Shown here: in pieces, positions 48,815-60,953 of the stretch | How positions within the stretch are numbered: position 1 is the first letter of the stretch | Layout: each line of letters starts with the position of its first letter | Notes under the pieces: model-generated | Seen by the model: only the letters and a program-made list of their open reading frames with translations | Databases searched by the model: none | Told to the model about the DNA's origin: nothing | Assembly: GCF_000220395.1 (NCBI RefSeq) | Contig: NW_004086100.1 | Coordinates: 1-64,000 of the forward strand | DNA length: 64,000 nt | Reading direction: 5' to 3' | Origin: Ichthyophthirius multifiliis | Lineage: Eukaryota > Ciliophora > Oligohymenophorea > Hymenostomatida | Program-made: the position numbers and the translations under genes

Positions 48815-50133
48815 ATGAAAAATAGTAAAATATGTTATTTTTCAAACAAATTTTCTTCTAATAACAATTATAAATACGACACAATAAACAAAAATCAAAA
48901 TTTACAAAATAATTTTAATATTATAAATTAAAATGAATAAAAACTTTATAATAAATAAAAAAGAGCAATAAGTATGTCAATATATAACAATAACAAATAT
49001 TTAGATTTTTAATAAAACAATGATTATTTAAATTAAAATATGCCTACATCCAAATTTTTAACTAATTAAAATTCTTTTTAAAATAGCTTTTCTAAAAATA
49101 TTGATAATACGCATAGTATAGAAATAAGTAATTTAAAAAATGATCTTAATGTATAGATTGGTTAAATTTAAAATGAATAGTTTTAATAAAATAACAGTAT
49201 AACAACATAATAAGATATCGATTTTAAAATAAATTAATATTAATAATAATTATAATTAAACAATAGTAGATCTAATTAATTTCATAATCTACCTTAAAAA
49301 CTAGAAGAACAAGAAAAAATAATAGAAAATAGTAACTAAAACATTATATAATTATAATAATCGATATAACTATTGTTAAAAAGAGAATAAATTCTAAATT
49401 TAGATAATTTGGAATTGAAAAAAGAAAATGAAACTTTAAATGAGATTATATAATAATAAAAAAATGAAAATAATAAAATTAACAAATAAGTTATAATTAA
49501 TGTTTATTTATTATTATTAATATTTTTATTATAAAAAAATAGATTTAAACAATTGAAAATAAATATAGTTTGTAATTAGAAAATCAAATAAAACAACTAT
49601 AAGTAAATTTTCTTTAAATATCAAAAGAAAAAGAAATTTTAGTTTAAGAAAAAGAAAAAATTTTAATTTAAGAAAAAGAAGAAATTTATGAATAAATAGA
49701 AGAATTAGGAAATCAAAATAAAAAACAAACAGAATAAATATATTAATTAGAATAAAAACTAAACGAATTATATGAAAAAAATAATTTACTGATAATTGAT
49801 AAAAAAAATATTCTAGACAATTATAATTCGAGATACTAATAATTTGCAAGAGAAAATGATTAAATAAGGATTTAAATGAATAATATTATAAAGGAAAATA
49901 AATAACTTATGAAATAATATAATTAATATCATTTTGAATTTTCTTAAATAAAAGATTAAATTATTTATATTTTATAAAATTATTAATAATTTAAATAATA
50001 TGATATTTTTCAAGACTTGTAAAATATAGAAACCGATAAAATTTATTTAGGAATTGATTTAATTAAATAAGAATTAAATAAAAATTGTATTATAAAAGAA
50101 AGCGAATATTGTACTTTTTAATAAAAAAATTGA
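48815..50133 (+). CDS. Unknown coiled-coil protein, 421 residues
   Basis: One 53-bp intron (49490-49542) leaves exactly 422 codons. The N-terminal ~170 residues are Asn/Ser/Gln-rich and probably disordered. From about residue 175 to 390 it is a continuous coiled coil: LEEQEKIIENSNQN, NLELKKENETLNEIIQ, then after the splice LENQIKQLQVNFLQISKEKE and repeated VQEKEKILIQEKEEIYEQIE segments, ending with EFSQIKDQIIYILQNY. The repeated QEKEKIL units look like a recent short internal duplication. No membrane segment or catalytic motif is seen. It resembles centrosomal, basal-body or tethering coiled-coil proteins, but nothing identifies which. A minus-strand open frame at 49529-49849 is its shadow. 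Confidence 0.78.
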
Positions 50134-50286
50134 ATTTTTATAAATTAATATATATTTTTAATTAAACAATTAATATAAAAATATTAAAAACTTATTTTTA
50201 TTTTAAAAAATAAAATAATAATTTTATTTAATTCATTTTGTAATTAATAATGTTATTTATATAAAAATAATAGATAAAATTTAAAG

Positions 50287-50322
<36 letters not shown>

Positions 50323-50470
50323 ATATTTATATATTATTTTTCTTTTTATTTACTTTTTTATTGTAAATACTAATATTATTAAAAAATTTATGTCCGTAAA
50401 TTAATTTTATTTTATATATATAAAATAAAAATTAAATATTAAAATAGTTAAAATAAAAATTAAAAAAAAA
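50134..50470. other. AT-rich spacer with TA microsatellite
   Basis: Between tandem plus-strand genes; a TA run lies at 50288-50321. No coding-like sequence. Confidence 0.65.
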
Positions 50471-51310
50471 ATGCAAAATACTTGCTAAAATTATAATTAC
50501 TTAAATAATAATAATAATCAATATTACGATTAAGATATAATAAATAACTCTACTCAATATTAAGAAATAATAGAAAATGAAAAATTTTTTTAACATCTTT
50601 AAAATTGTTAAACATAATCCGTATATTTTATGTTTATTTAATGATATTTTTAAATTAATTTATTTATTATAAAAATAGAACTAATTTATTAAATATACTG
50701 AAACTGACATTTATCTCACAAATGAATATTAAATGTAAAGAAATAGAAATGATAGTATAAATTTGTAATGTGATTTTTATGAAAAAGATTATTAAGTATT
50801 TTTAATTTTATAAAATTAATAAATATAAATATTAAACAAATATATATAATAGTAAATACTTAATTATAATTATAATTAAAATTAAAATTAAAATAAATAA
50901 AATTTTATTTTATTTTAAAAATTTTTTTATATATAATGTTTATAGTATGAAAATTTTAATTAAAATAACCATTACGATTAAAATAATAATTTTTATGGAT
51001 AATCCATCAATAACTTTTCATCTTTACATAATTTATGTAATAATAATAACAATAATGTTAATAAAAATAAAATAAAAAAAATAAAATAAAGTAATCATTA
51101 AAATAATAATAATATTTAAGAACCATTAGGTAATTATAATTATGCAATAAATAACAATAATGAAAAATATAAAATAAGCAAATAAAATTAATAAAACAAA
51201 AATAAATTTGAAAAAAAGAGCGAAAAAATAACTAAAAAAACATAAAAATAAAATATAGATAGAAAATCCAAATTAAAATAAAAATAAAAAATATATTTAA
51301 TAATAATAAT

Positions 51311-51343
<33 letters not shown>

Positions 51344-52462
51344 TATAATAATAAGGTATTTTTTTTTTTATAATTTTTTATATATTTTTTTATTTTTATT
51401 TATTTATTAAATATATTTATTAATAAATTATATTTATTTATATTTAATATTAATTTTTTTTTTTCTTATTACTATTATTATCTTATATTTTCTTATATTT
51501 ACATATTTTTTCAATTTACAGATGAAAATAATACTTAAATTAATAGTTCTATTAAGAAAATTTTGAAAATCAATTACAATTAATAATTCAAAGAAAATAA
51601 ATTTTTAAAAATAAGAAAATAAAGTATAAATGATAAAAGTTAATGTGAATAATTATTTGAAGCATTTAAATACTTAATATAAAATCTTCCGAATGCTTAT
51701 TTACCTTTTCTACATAAGAAAATATCAGACAATTAAAAATTAGATTATATAAAGAAATAGCATACAATTTTAAACTAAAATGATTTAAACACAATTAACT
51801 AGATTTTACCAAATAATTATATTGAATAATTTGATATGGATATAGATTTAATTTATAAAAATGAATTCATTATGAATGGAATTAAATCTAACTTTTCTTC
51901 CGATAATTCTATTTAAATAGGTATTTTAACAAAAAAGGAAAGAAAAAGTAAAATATTAAAATACCAATTAAAAAGAGAAAAAAGGATGCAAAAAAAGTAT
52001 ATTAGAAAAAAAAAAAAAAAAATATTTTAAAAAATGAATTAATTTTAATATAATTATAGTAGTTTTAGTAAAAAAGTGTCATATGATGTAAGAAAAAGAG
52101 TTGCTGATAATAGATTGAGAGTAAAAGGGAGATTTGTAACAAAAGAATAGGCTCTGTTATTTATAGGAGATTCTAAAGCTGATGCAAGTAAATATACATA
52201 GAATTAATTAAAGGAGTTGTTGCTTTTGAGATTTTAAGGAAATAATGAAAATAAAAAATTCTCTTTAGATGAAGATACTGAATTAAATTTAATATAAAAA
52301 AATATTAACAAACCGTAAATAAAATATGCAAATATTTCTGATGAAGTAAAATAAATTTATTATTATAATTTTGTTATTTAAAATAAAATATAAAAAAATA
52401 ATAAAAAGTTTGATAATTTATATTCTCATAATAATTATTCTGATAGTTTTATTTTAAATTGA
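50471..52462 (+). CDS. CCT-motif protein (CONSTANS/CO-like/TOC1 type motif)
   Basis: The C-terminal half contains a CCT-like motif, a short basic DNA- or partner-binding module best known from plant clock and flowering regulators but also present in protists. Visible parts are KILKYQLKREKRMQK, then KKVSYDVRKRVADNRLRVKG followed by RFVTKEQALLF. They join to a normal CCT length only if a 72-bp GT...AG stretch (51997-52068) is removed. Because it is 3n long and TGA-free, the unspliced form also stays open. Introns near 50618-50675 and 50793-50947 and a longer one after the AAT repeat (near 51357-51521) split the Asn-rich N-terminal half. The frame through that repeat was not resolved. Likely a nuclear regulatory protein (inference). 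Confidence 0.7.
51299..51354 (+). repeat. AAT trinucleotide repeat at the 3' end of a CCT-gene exon
   Basis: Encodes Asn or Gln depending on frame and lies directly before a GT splice donor. The upstream and downstream frames do not join cleanly through it, so its length may be miscalled. Confidence 0.7.
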
Positions 52463-52571
52463 TTAGAAAATAAATAAAAAAATACTTCTTTATATTAAAT
52501 CTTAAATTTTATATATATATATATGAAAAAAATGTCAAAAAATTATTATTAATTTTATAAATTTTTATATT

Positions 52572-52576
<5 letters not shown>

Positions 52577-52616
<40 letters not shown>
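52577..52616. repeat. TA dinucleotide microsatellite
   Basis: About 20 TA units between the CCT gene and the membrane-protein gene. Confidence 0.85.
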
Positions 52617-52621
<5 letters not shown>

Positions 52622-52743
52622 ATTTATTAATTGAATTATAAATATTAATTAAAAAATTATAGATAATAATCAAAAACGATAAAATTTAAACTAAATATAT
52701 AAATTTACATTTGACTATTATATATTAATTATAAATTAATTTA

Positions 52744-53475
52744 ATGAATTATAATCATTTAGACACAGATGAAGTTGAGGCCTTATCATGCTGTTATATA
52801 TTTCCAGGTGCTATTATACCAAGTTTATTTGGATATTATTTATTAATTTATTCAACAGATCCAGAATTTAATAATTAAAATGAATAAAATTGCTATTATT
52901 TAATATAATGGAGTTATTTTTCAGGATCAATTTTTTTAATTCATGCTTTTTTTTATATAATTATAGCTTTAATTGGGATGTTTGTTGAAGATGAATAGCA
53001 TGATTAAATAGAAAAATATGCAATGATAGCAAAATTTGAAGATAATATATGGAGAACTTTTGTTCTAACATTTTCTTTATTAATAATTTTTTCTTCATAC
53101 GGAATTTTAAACAAATAATATGGGAATAATTTTATGAAATGTGGAGAACTGTATTCCTTAGTAAATTTATATTAGTATATTTTTAATATAATATTAAAAA
53201 AATATTTTATTATTTGTATGTTTTTTTTTTTTATTTATTTAAAAAAAATATATATTTTACATATTTTTTAAAAAATTATTATTAAATAAAAAAAGACTGA
53301 AACTTATTATTATGTTTTCCTTGTTATTTTCGGTTGTTTTGCTATAACAGGTTTGCTAATTGCTTTTCAAATTGAAACTGTTATTTTTGACGAGGAAACA
53401 TATTATAATTTAAGGTATATAAGTTAGTAATAATAAAACATGGTTTAAACTTCATAATAATATTTAGATTATTGA
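52744..53475 (+). CDS. Unknown four-pass membrane protein, 198 residues
   Basis: One 135-bp intron (53161-53295) leaves 199 codons. Four hydrophobic segments are visible: CYIFPGAIIPSLFGYYLLIY, then FSGSIFLIHAFFYIIIALIG, then FVLTFSLLIIFSSYGIL and, in exon 2, YYYVFLVIFGCFAITGLLIA. Short polar loops separate them. The N terminus (MNYNHLDTDEVEALSCC) carries a Cys pair just before the first membrane segment that could be lipidated. No transport or enzymatic motif is evident. The topology resembles small four-TM families (tetraspan or MARVEL-like), but no signature supports either. Coding status is well supported by the composition contrast and a clean splice. Confidence 0.78.
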
Positions 53476-53775
53476 TATTTTTATTTTTTATATAGAAATT
53501 TTTATATATATTGATATTTATTTTAAATAAAAAAATAATGGAAACTAATAATATAAAAATTTTAAATTTAAATTTGTATTTTTCAAAAACAAAATTTCTT
53601 TGGATTAGAGTAGAGTATAATTTTTATAATAATTCATTATAATTTAGAATATTTGATAATTTTATTTTTAATATAATTTTAATTTATTTTTACCAAAATA
53701 ATTAATTTTAAACACACTTTAAATTTAAAAATATATTATTATCAAAAAAAAAAAAAAAAGACTAAATTATATAAA

Positions 53776-54666
53776 ATGTTTTTTTCATAACTTATTTAAG
53801 ACCCTTTTTCATAAATTATTGAAAATATAATGGCAGAAAAAAAACTTAAGGCACAAGAGTTTGATTTATCATAATTATAATTTTAAAATTAATAACATAA
53901 TTTCAAAAATTTAAAACAAAATTAAAACTATTTTTTATTGTTTGTATAATAACTGTAAAATAATATTTAACTAATAAATGTTAATAAACCATAATCATAA
54001 TATTATTATTCAATTTTATAAGGAGAAATTACTTAAAAAAGCTAATAGAGTTAAAAAAATAGTTAATAATATAAAAAAACTTTATAATCTTCATAAAGTA
54101 AAATATATAAAATATTTAAATTTTCATATCATAATAATATAAATATCGAAGAAATAGAAAAAAAAATCACATAATTCTAAGGTCTTAAGCTATTTTAAAC
54201 GAATAAAGATTCTAGATATTCGTAAAATTTTCCCCAAAATAACTATATTTCATATATTGAAAACGTTAATAAGAAAACTACTAATTAATAAATAGAACCT
54301 CTTTTATTATGTTCATATAATCAAAACAATCATCATAAACTTAAAATTAATGCAAATATGAAAGAAAATTTTACTTTAAAACCTAATTAAAGTATATAAG
54401 AGTCAAAAGATTTTTCTATTTCTATAATAAATCCAAAAGGTATTATTGAAAATTAATATTAAAAATTAAATATAGATAATAATGAAAAACTTAAAGATAT
54501 TTAAAAATAATAAAATTAAGAAAATTAATAAAAAAACACTCCGATTTAAGATAAATCACATATAAAATAAAATTAAGAAGATGGTTTTACAGCTAAGGTA
54601 AAAACGAAAATTGAAAAAAATGCAATTTTACTTGAAGTAGAATTCTAAAATACAAAAAAAGATTGA
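53776..54666 (+). CDS. Unknown Gln/Asn-rich protein, 296 residues
   Basis: Uninterrupted frame from ATG 53776 to TGA 54664-54666. The start MFFSQLIQDPFSQIIENIMA is followed by an amphipathic stretch, then Gln/Ser/Lys-rich sequence with few hydrophobic residues (RYSQNFPQNNYISYIENV, ENFTLKPNQSIQESKDFS). The end is Lys/Glu-rich (DGFTAKVKTKIEKNAILLEV). It has no recognised domain and is probably largely disordered. Composition is richer in C and G than the flanks, which supports coding. Confidence 0.7.
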
Positions 54667-55035
54667 AATATATATTATTAAAATTATAATTTATTAAAAA
54701 AAAAATTATATATATTCTAAAAAATTGATTTTAATAAATTAAATAAATTAACAGTAATATATTAAGAATTTTAAATATAATAAAATATAATATAGCAAAA
54801 TATATATATAAAAAATAATTTATAAAAAAAAAAATTTTAAGAAGAATTTTTTAAAAAAAACAAAATTTTATAAAAATAGTATAAATTATATATAGTATAT
54901 AAAGTAAAATAAAATAATTAAAAATTTTTTATTTTATAAATAAAAATTAATTAAAATAAAATAAAAAAAAAAAAAAAAAAAAAAAAAAATNNNNNNNNNN
55001 NNNNNNNNNNNNNNNATTAAAATATTATAATTATT

Positions 55036-55066
<31 letters not shown>

Positions 55067-55469
55067 TTATTATTATTATTTATTTTTATTATTATAATTA
55101 TTTATTTTATTCTATTTTTATTATTTTTTATTTTTAATTAATATTTTTTTTATATTATATTAATTTATTAATTTAAAGAATATTTTCTTATTTTTTGTTA
55201 AGTATTAAATAAGAAATAAAATATATAATTTTACAATTAATATTTATTACTTCTTTTAAATAAAATATATAAATATAATAATTATAAAAATTAGTACAAT
55301 TACTTTTATTACATTAATTAATAATATGTAATTTTTATTATTTAAATTAATATAAAAGAGAGAAAATAATAATATTTAATAATAAATAAAAATACAATAC
55401 TTTTTTTTTACAATATATAAATAAAAACTTAAATATATAATTTTAAAAGTAAATAAAAAAATTTTTTTA
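54667..55469. other. AT-rich intergenic DNA containing an assembly gap
   Basis: Low-complexity A/T sequence. A run of A at about 54963-54989 leads directly into 25 N. ATT repeats follow the gap at 55028-55080. Confidence 0.75.
54991..55015. other. Assembly gap (25 N)
   Basis: A contig join directly after a poly-A tract of about 27 bases. The true length is unknown, and the homopolymer probably stopped the assembly. Confidence 0.98.
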
Positions 55470-56530
55470 ATGAATATATTTAAATAAATTAATTGTTAAA
55501 TTCCTTTTCTTCATTAAAATACAAAATATTTAAGCTCTACAACAAGAGAAAGTAAATATTTTAAATTTACATAAATATTTATATAAAAAAACAAAATAAA
55601 AAATCAATTTAAATAAATTAAATAGTTCTTAAAATTAAACTAAATCTTCAATACACTCCAAATCTTTAAAAGAGATTTTTAATAAACTAAAAATAAACTT
55701 TATAAGATGTTGAAAATCTCATAAAAATTGACAATCCGAAAGTTAACTAAGTCAAATTCGAATTGAACGGCTAAGAGTTATAGCAAAAAGATTAAAACAT
55801 ATTTATAGACTTAGCAATTAAAAGCAGCTTAAAATTATATTTGGATAACATTCCTATTGCATATGATTTCGGGAAATATGGAGAAAACGTCAATTATTAT
55901 CACAATTCTATGTTTGATGGCGAATTTGCTTAGTATGAAATACCTTACTAAGATGCTTAAATAATATGTTTATTTACAAAATAATTCAAGTAATTATTAG
56001 AGAAGTAATATGCCAATAAATAAGTGTTTTCAACGCAAGATTTAGATAATTGCTTATAATAAACAATAAATGTTTTCGCTGAAAGAAATAATAGCTAAAA
56101 CATTGAAGAATTACAAAAAATATGTGAAGAACTAAAAGAAGAATACAAAAACGAAATAGAAAAAAAGGAATAAGCTGAAAATTTAGCTAAAAGAAAAAGC
56201 ATAAATATTATAAAATGGGCTTTAGGGTATTAAATTATTTAATTTGGGGTACTTTACTATATAACTTATTATCTTTATGGATGGGATTTTACTGAACCTG
56301 TTACTTATTTGTTGGGTTTGGGAAGCGAAGCTGCTGTTTTGTATTATTTTGTTTAAAAGAAAAAGAATTTGAATTTCTTTACTTTTTATGATAATTATTA
56401 CTAGAAAAATAAAAATAAAGAGTTTTAGAAACACAGTACTAATTTAGAAACTCATATTAAGCTTTTGGAAAATAAAATTTTAATGTTTGAAGATAAAATT
56501 AAGTTTGGGTAATCTTATTAGAAAAAATGA
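55470..56530 (+). CDS. MCU: Mitochondrial calcium uniporter pore subunit
   Basis: Pore-forming subunit of the inner-membrane Ca2+ uniporter. One 74-bp intron (55552-55625) leaves 329 codons (328 aa), near the family norm. The N terminus (MNIFKQINCQIPFLHQNTKY) looks like a mitochondrial presequence. An N-terminal domain and coiled coil (IEELQKICEELKEEYKNEIE) follow, then TM1 (WALGYQIIQFGVLYYITYYL), then the selectivity motif WDFTEPVTYLLG with D248 and E251, and TM2 (GSEAAVLYYFV). A second coiled coil ends the protein. The canonical motif is WDIMEPVT; here Ile-Met is replaced by Phe-Thr while the Ca2+-binding Asp and Glu rings are kept. Frame and family assignment are secure. The minus-strand frame at 56222-56434 is a shadow. 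Confidence 0.93.
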
Positions 56531-57955
56531 TTTTTTTTTTTATTATTTTATGTAACTTTCTATATATCTTTTTTTTAAATTTAAAATAATAATTTTTCTT
56601 CAAAAATATTAGTTTTTTTGCTCTACATCTATACATTATTATTATATATATTTTGCTTGATTTTTTATATAAAATCAATTATTTCATTACTCATTTATGG
56701 ATTTTTTACTTTATTTTTTTATAATTTGTTACTTAAAAATATTTTTTTTTATTATAATCAATTATAAAGAGTATAATATTGTTTATTAAGATTTATTTTT
56801 AGATTATTATTTATTGTTTTAGGAAATTAACTTATTTTTGATAAAATTATATTTTCTTTTATTACATTTAAATTATAAATCTGTTATTTTGAAATTTATA
56901 TCTTTAAGTTAATTATTTCTTACCATTAATTAATTTTTTTACTGTAAAAAACTGTTTATATAATATATATACACTTTATAACTTAAAACTTATTTTTATA
57001 TAAATTTTTAAAGATTCAAATGTAAATATTACTATATATTATTCTATATATTCATATTTTAATTAAAAAAAATATTTTTATATTTATTTTTCTTTTTCAT
57101 TATTTTAAGATTACAAATATTTTTATATTTTATTATATTAATTATTTTATATGATATTATAAATATAACTTTTTTAGATATATTTTTTATATTTTATAGA
57201 TTTTTAAAATACAAATTCTGGATTTTTAATTTTCTTTATTTATTTATAATTTCAGATTTTTTATTTTTAATTTGCATACTTTATGATTTATATTCATTTT
57301 AAAGTTATGTTTATATATTTATTATTCCTTTTTATTTTTTCATGATTTTATATTTTTTTATTTTATTTATTTAGCTTTATTTGATTATTTTTATTCTATT
57401 TCTTAATTTTTTAAATTTTATTAATTATTTTGCTATTCTTAAAAATTTAATGCTTAATATTTTATTTGATATATTTTCTTTTTATTATATATTTTTAAAA
57501 TAAATGTTTTTTATGTTTTAAAAATATATGATTTTATTTAATTTATTATATATATATAATTTATATATGTGTAAATAATTATATTAAATTTTATAATATT
57601 TATTCATATTATTATAATTAAAATTTTTTTTAATCTAAATTAAAAAACATTAGAATTGCTATTATAGATAAAATAAAAAAATAGCAATCAATAAATATAG
57701 GAAAAAGAAAAAATTAAAGAAAAAAAAATTTTAAATTTTTAAAATATATAGTAATATTACAAACATAAAATATATAGAAATATTGCAGATATAAATAAAC
57801 TTTAAAAATATTATAATATAAACAAGTATATAATATTGTTATATATATAGTTATTTTATAAAAAATAATTGTATATATTTATACACAAATATATTTATAT
57901 TTTGATATATTATTATATTATCTTTATATATATAATTTTTTGTTTGCTTGTATAT
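56531..57955. other. T-rich AT DNA between convergent genes; long TGA-free hydrophobic frame
   Basis: No gene is called. On the plus strand a TGA-free frame from about 57070 to past 57600 reads as Phe/Ile/Leu/Tyr-rich sequence with a few unusual spots (RFLKYKFWIFNFLYLFIISD). It has no ATG near its beginning and base composition does not rise, so it is more likely T-rich spacer or 3' flank. Confidence 0.5.
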
Positions 57956-58276
57956 TCATTTTTATTAGAATATTGAATCAAAAAGGTTTTATTATTCCTT
58001 ATAAATATCAATATTAATTTTTTTAAACATGTTTTTTGACAAACTAAATTCGATTTTGTCTTCTCTATTTTTTTAACTTTAATTATTTTGGTTAAATTAA
58101 GAGAATTAAATTTATTAATTTTATTATTATTACTATTATTATTAACTTTATTATTATTAAACATTATTTTTTTATATTTATCTAAGTTTATATGTAATAT
58201 TAGATTCTTTTGAGTTTGGTGAGAATTCTTTTTTATTTTCAACTTTTGTTTTTAAATTTTTTTTTTCATATGTATG

Positions 58277-58324
<48 letters not shown>

Positions 58325-59661
58325 AATAAAAAACCTTTTTATTCATTTGAATTATATGTTGTACTTCCTTTTACGAAATAATTTAAATCATCATCTTCAT
58401 TTTTACTTTAATTTTATTAATTATTAATTATTTTATCAGAATTTTCATTCAAATTTACCCAATCATACATATAATCCCATTAATAGTCTAACTCGAAGAA
58501 AAGTTCCTTAAACATTTATCTTAAATAATAATAATTCGGCTATTCTTCAAATTTTAGTTCTTTACAATATTTAAGATATGTTTTAAATTCTTTAGGAAGT
58601 CCTTCACATAAATCATCTATTGAAGTCTATAATTTTTTCTATTTTAATTTTTCGTATTTTTCTTCTTTATTTTCACCATATTATCCTTACCAAGGTAGTT
58701 TTCCTTTTAAAAAATAAATCCATACATAACCCAAACTTTCTAAATCATCTTTTCTACTTTATTCTAATTAATTTAAATTAATATATATTAAATTTATTAT
58801 ATAATATTAAAAAAAAAAAACCTATTCCTAAATGAGTATTTATTGATACATATCTAGCAGTTCCTATCAATCCTTTATTATCTCTATAAGGAATATGAAC
58901 ACCCGTTTTTTAGTCTTTATATCTTTTACATAATCCGAAATCTATTAAATATATTGTATATTATTGTTTTGCTTTTTTTCCTATTATAAAGTTTTCAGGT
59001 TTTATATCTCTATAAATATAATTTTTATTATGTATTGTTTCTATTCTTTTCAACTTGTTTTATTTTTATTTTATTATTTTTTTAAAATATTAATTTTATT
59101 TTTTTTTTTAATATTTTTAAACCATTTAATCTATCATCATTAAAACTGTTTTCAAAGTAAATTTTCTTTAACATTTTTAAAATAAAGTTTCTAAATTAGC
59201 TCCTTAGAGATCCATTGCAATTATGTTTTTTCCAGAATCATCAGTTCCATTCCAATGTAATATTGCAAACCCTTCTATTTTTTTGATTTTTTAAAATAAA
59301 TAATTTAAAAATAAAATAAAATAAAAAACCTTATCCTTATAATATTTTTAATAATTTCGCTTCATGAGGAATTTAGGAATTATGAGTATAATATAAATCC
59401 TTTATTAGAAAATAATAATAATTTTATATTTAAAATTTATTTTATATTTACTATTTTAAGAGCCACTTGAGTATTGGTAATTAAATTTTATGCTTTTTTA
59501 AAAAAAATAAATAAAATAAAATTAAAAATATTTTAAAATTTTTATTTAAATATATTAAATATACCTATATAGCAATCTCCAAAAGAGCCTCTTCCTAATT
59601 TATCTATTATATAAAATTAGTTAGCTAAAGTTTTATTTATTAATTCTTTGCTGTCTTACAT
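57956..59661 (-). CDS. CK1: Casein kinase 1 family Ser/Thr kinase
   Basis: Minus-strand gene, ATG 59659-59661 ([20 protein letters not shown]) to TGA 57956-57958. Six introns (59493-59564, 59400-59451, 59275-59329, 59054-59122, 58764-58821, 58243-58334) leave exactly 436 codons (435 aa). Motifs are [10 protein letters not shown] (glycine loop), VALKI (ATP lysine), [32 protein letters not shown] (catalytic loop with YRD instead of HRD), [25 protein letters not shown], then [20 protein letters not shown] and KLPWQGQ, all CK1 signatures. The C-terminal tail is Gln-rich, partly poly-Gln (near 58110-58150). CK1 phosphorylates primed acidic sites in many pathways; the substrate here is unknown. A 57913-58242 frame in another phase is a shadow of the last exon. 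Confidence 0.94.
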
Positions 59662-59997
59662 TCTATTTATATAGCAGTTTTATCTTAGAAAATTAATATG
59701 TAATTTAGTAAATAAATATATATTTAATTATAGAAATTTTTTTGTTTTTTTGTTTTTTTTATTATATTATATTTTCTATATTTTTTATTTTATTTTTCTT
59801 ATTATTTTTGTAATTACTTTAATTAAATAATTTTTAAACATAAAATCATTGATTTCATATATATATATATATATATATTTATTTTTTTATGAAATTTAAT
59901 AATAATAATTTTATTATTTAATATTTTTAATTAATATATTTAAATTTCATTTTTATTTTAAATTTCATTTAATTTAACTTTTTTTATAATATAAATT
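59662..59997. other. AT-rich spacer between tandem minus-strand genes
   Basis: Between the CK1 start and the PPP4R2 stop. Only A/T runs and a short TA tract at 59859-59877 are seen; it should contain the CK1 promoter. Confidence 0.6.
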
Positions 59998-60582
59998 TCA
60001 TACAGGAGTCACATTAACTAACTAAAAAAATAAAAATATAATTAATTTTTTTTTTTAAATATATATTTAACTTTTTCTAATGCAAATAATATTTTTTTAG
60101 AACTTTTATACTATTATTTAGGATTTAAAAGAAGTTCGCATATCCTTTAAAGTGTAAATGGAGGTCTTTATTTAATTTTTATAATAATAAATAAATAATA
60201 TTAGTTATTTTTTATATATAAAAAAAAAATACTTGCTATCAAATCCAGAAATAAATTATAAAATCACTTCTAATTCATCTTCAAATGATTCACCTAAATT
60301 TTATTTCATATCAGGAAATTGTTAATTCATTTAAGCTAAAACATCTCTTGCAACAATTATTATATGACTTCTTAAATGTTTCCAGTTAAAAGGTTAATAT
60401 TCACCTGTTTTTGAAATTTCTATTAATACCTTTTCTAATTCATTTCTAAGTTTTTAATATTCGGGTGTTTAAGGCGTATGATTTGTTACTTTTTCACCAT
60501 TTTGTATTTAAGTTATTTCTTATTCTACTAAATTATGAAATTGCTCTAATTATAATTTTAATTTTTCTTATTGTAAATCCAT
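59998..60582 (-). CDS. PPP4R2: Protein phosphatase 4 regulatory subunit 2 (PPP4R2) core
   Basis: Regulatory subunit of the PP4 Ser/Thr phosphatase, involved in DNA-damage signalling and centrosome function in other eukaryotes. Minus strand, ATG 60580-60582 (MDLQQEKLKLQLEQFHNLVE) to TGA 59998-60000. Introns at 60166-60232 and 60022-60071 leave 156 codons (155 aa). The family signature is in the last two exons: FNWKHLRSHI, then PPFTLQRICELLLNPKQQY and KKILFALEKLVNVTPV, matching the PPP4R2 core (QRLCELLTEP and a final VTSC-type segment). The long acidic C-terminal region of animal PPP4R2 (417 aa in human) is absent, so this is a core-only version. Confidence 0.88.
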
Positions 60583-60953
60583 TTTTTATTTTCTTTTTCT
60601 CAATTTTTTTTATATTAATTATTTATTAATTGATATATTTATTTCACGAAAACAATTTTATTTCTTTTAATTTTTTGTTAATTATTTTTTATATTTTAAA
60701 GGAAAAAACAGTATTTTTTGCGAATGTTTTTTTTTTTTTTGCTTAATATATTTATAATTGAAATTAAAACAAAATACTTTATAAATTATTACAATACTTA
60801 ATATATAAAACAAATAAAAAAATATAAATAATTTGGTTTTTTATAAATAATATAATATATATATATATATATATAGGAAAGAAAAAAAAAGAAATTCTAC
60901 TAATATATTTTTCTTTCTTTCTTTCTTTATTTCTTTCTATTATTTAATATATA
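60583..60953. other. AT-rich spacer with a TTTC microsatellite
   Basis: Contains a CTTT/TTTC repeat near 60911-60938, unusual here because it carries C. No coding-like frame; probably the PPP4R2 promoter region. Confidence 0.6.
60911..60938. repeat. TTTC tetranucleotide repeat
   Basis: Tandem CTTT units, one interrupted by an A. It lies just downstream of a minus-strand gene stop. Confidence 0.8.

Noticed and set aside
28309-56530. A Ca2+-handling gene cluster (IP3R type plus MCU)
   Set aside because: They are about 17 kb apart with unrelated genes between them; proximity is likely chance in a ciliate genome.
57070-57620. Possible multi-pass membrane protein in a long TGA-free T-rich frame
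   Set aside because: No in-frame ATG near the beginning, no rise in G/C, and no polar loop pattern; T-rich DNA with one stop codon produces such frames by chance.
57913-58242. Minus-strand 109-codon frame as a separate Asn-rich gene
   Set aside because: A different phase of the same exon continues CK1 (spliced at 58243-58334) to a TGA at 57956 and gives an exact 436-codon total.
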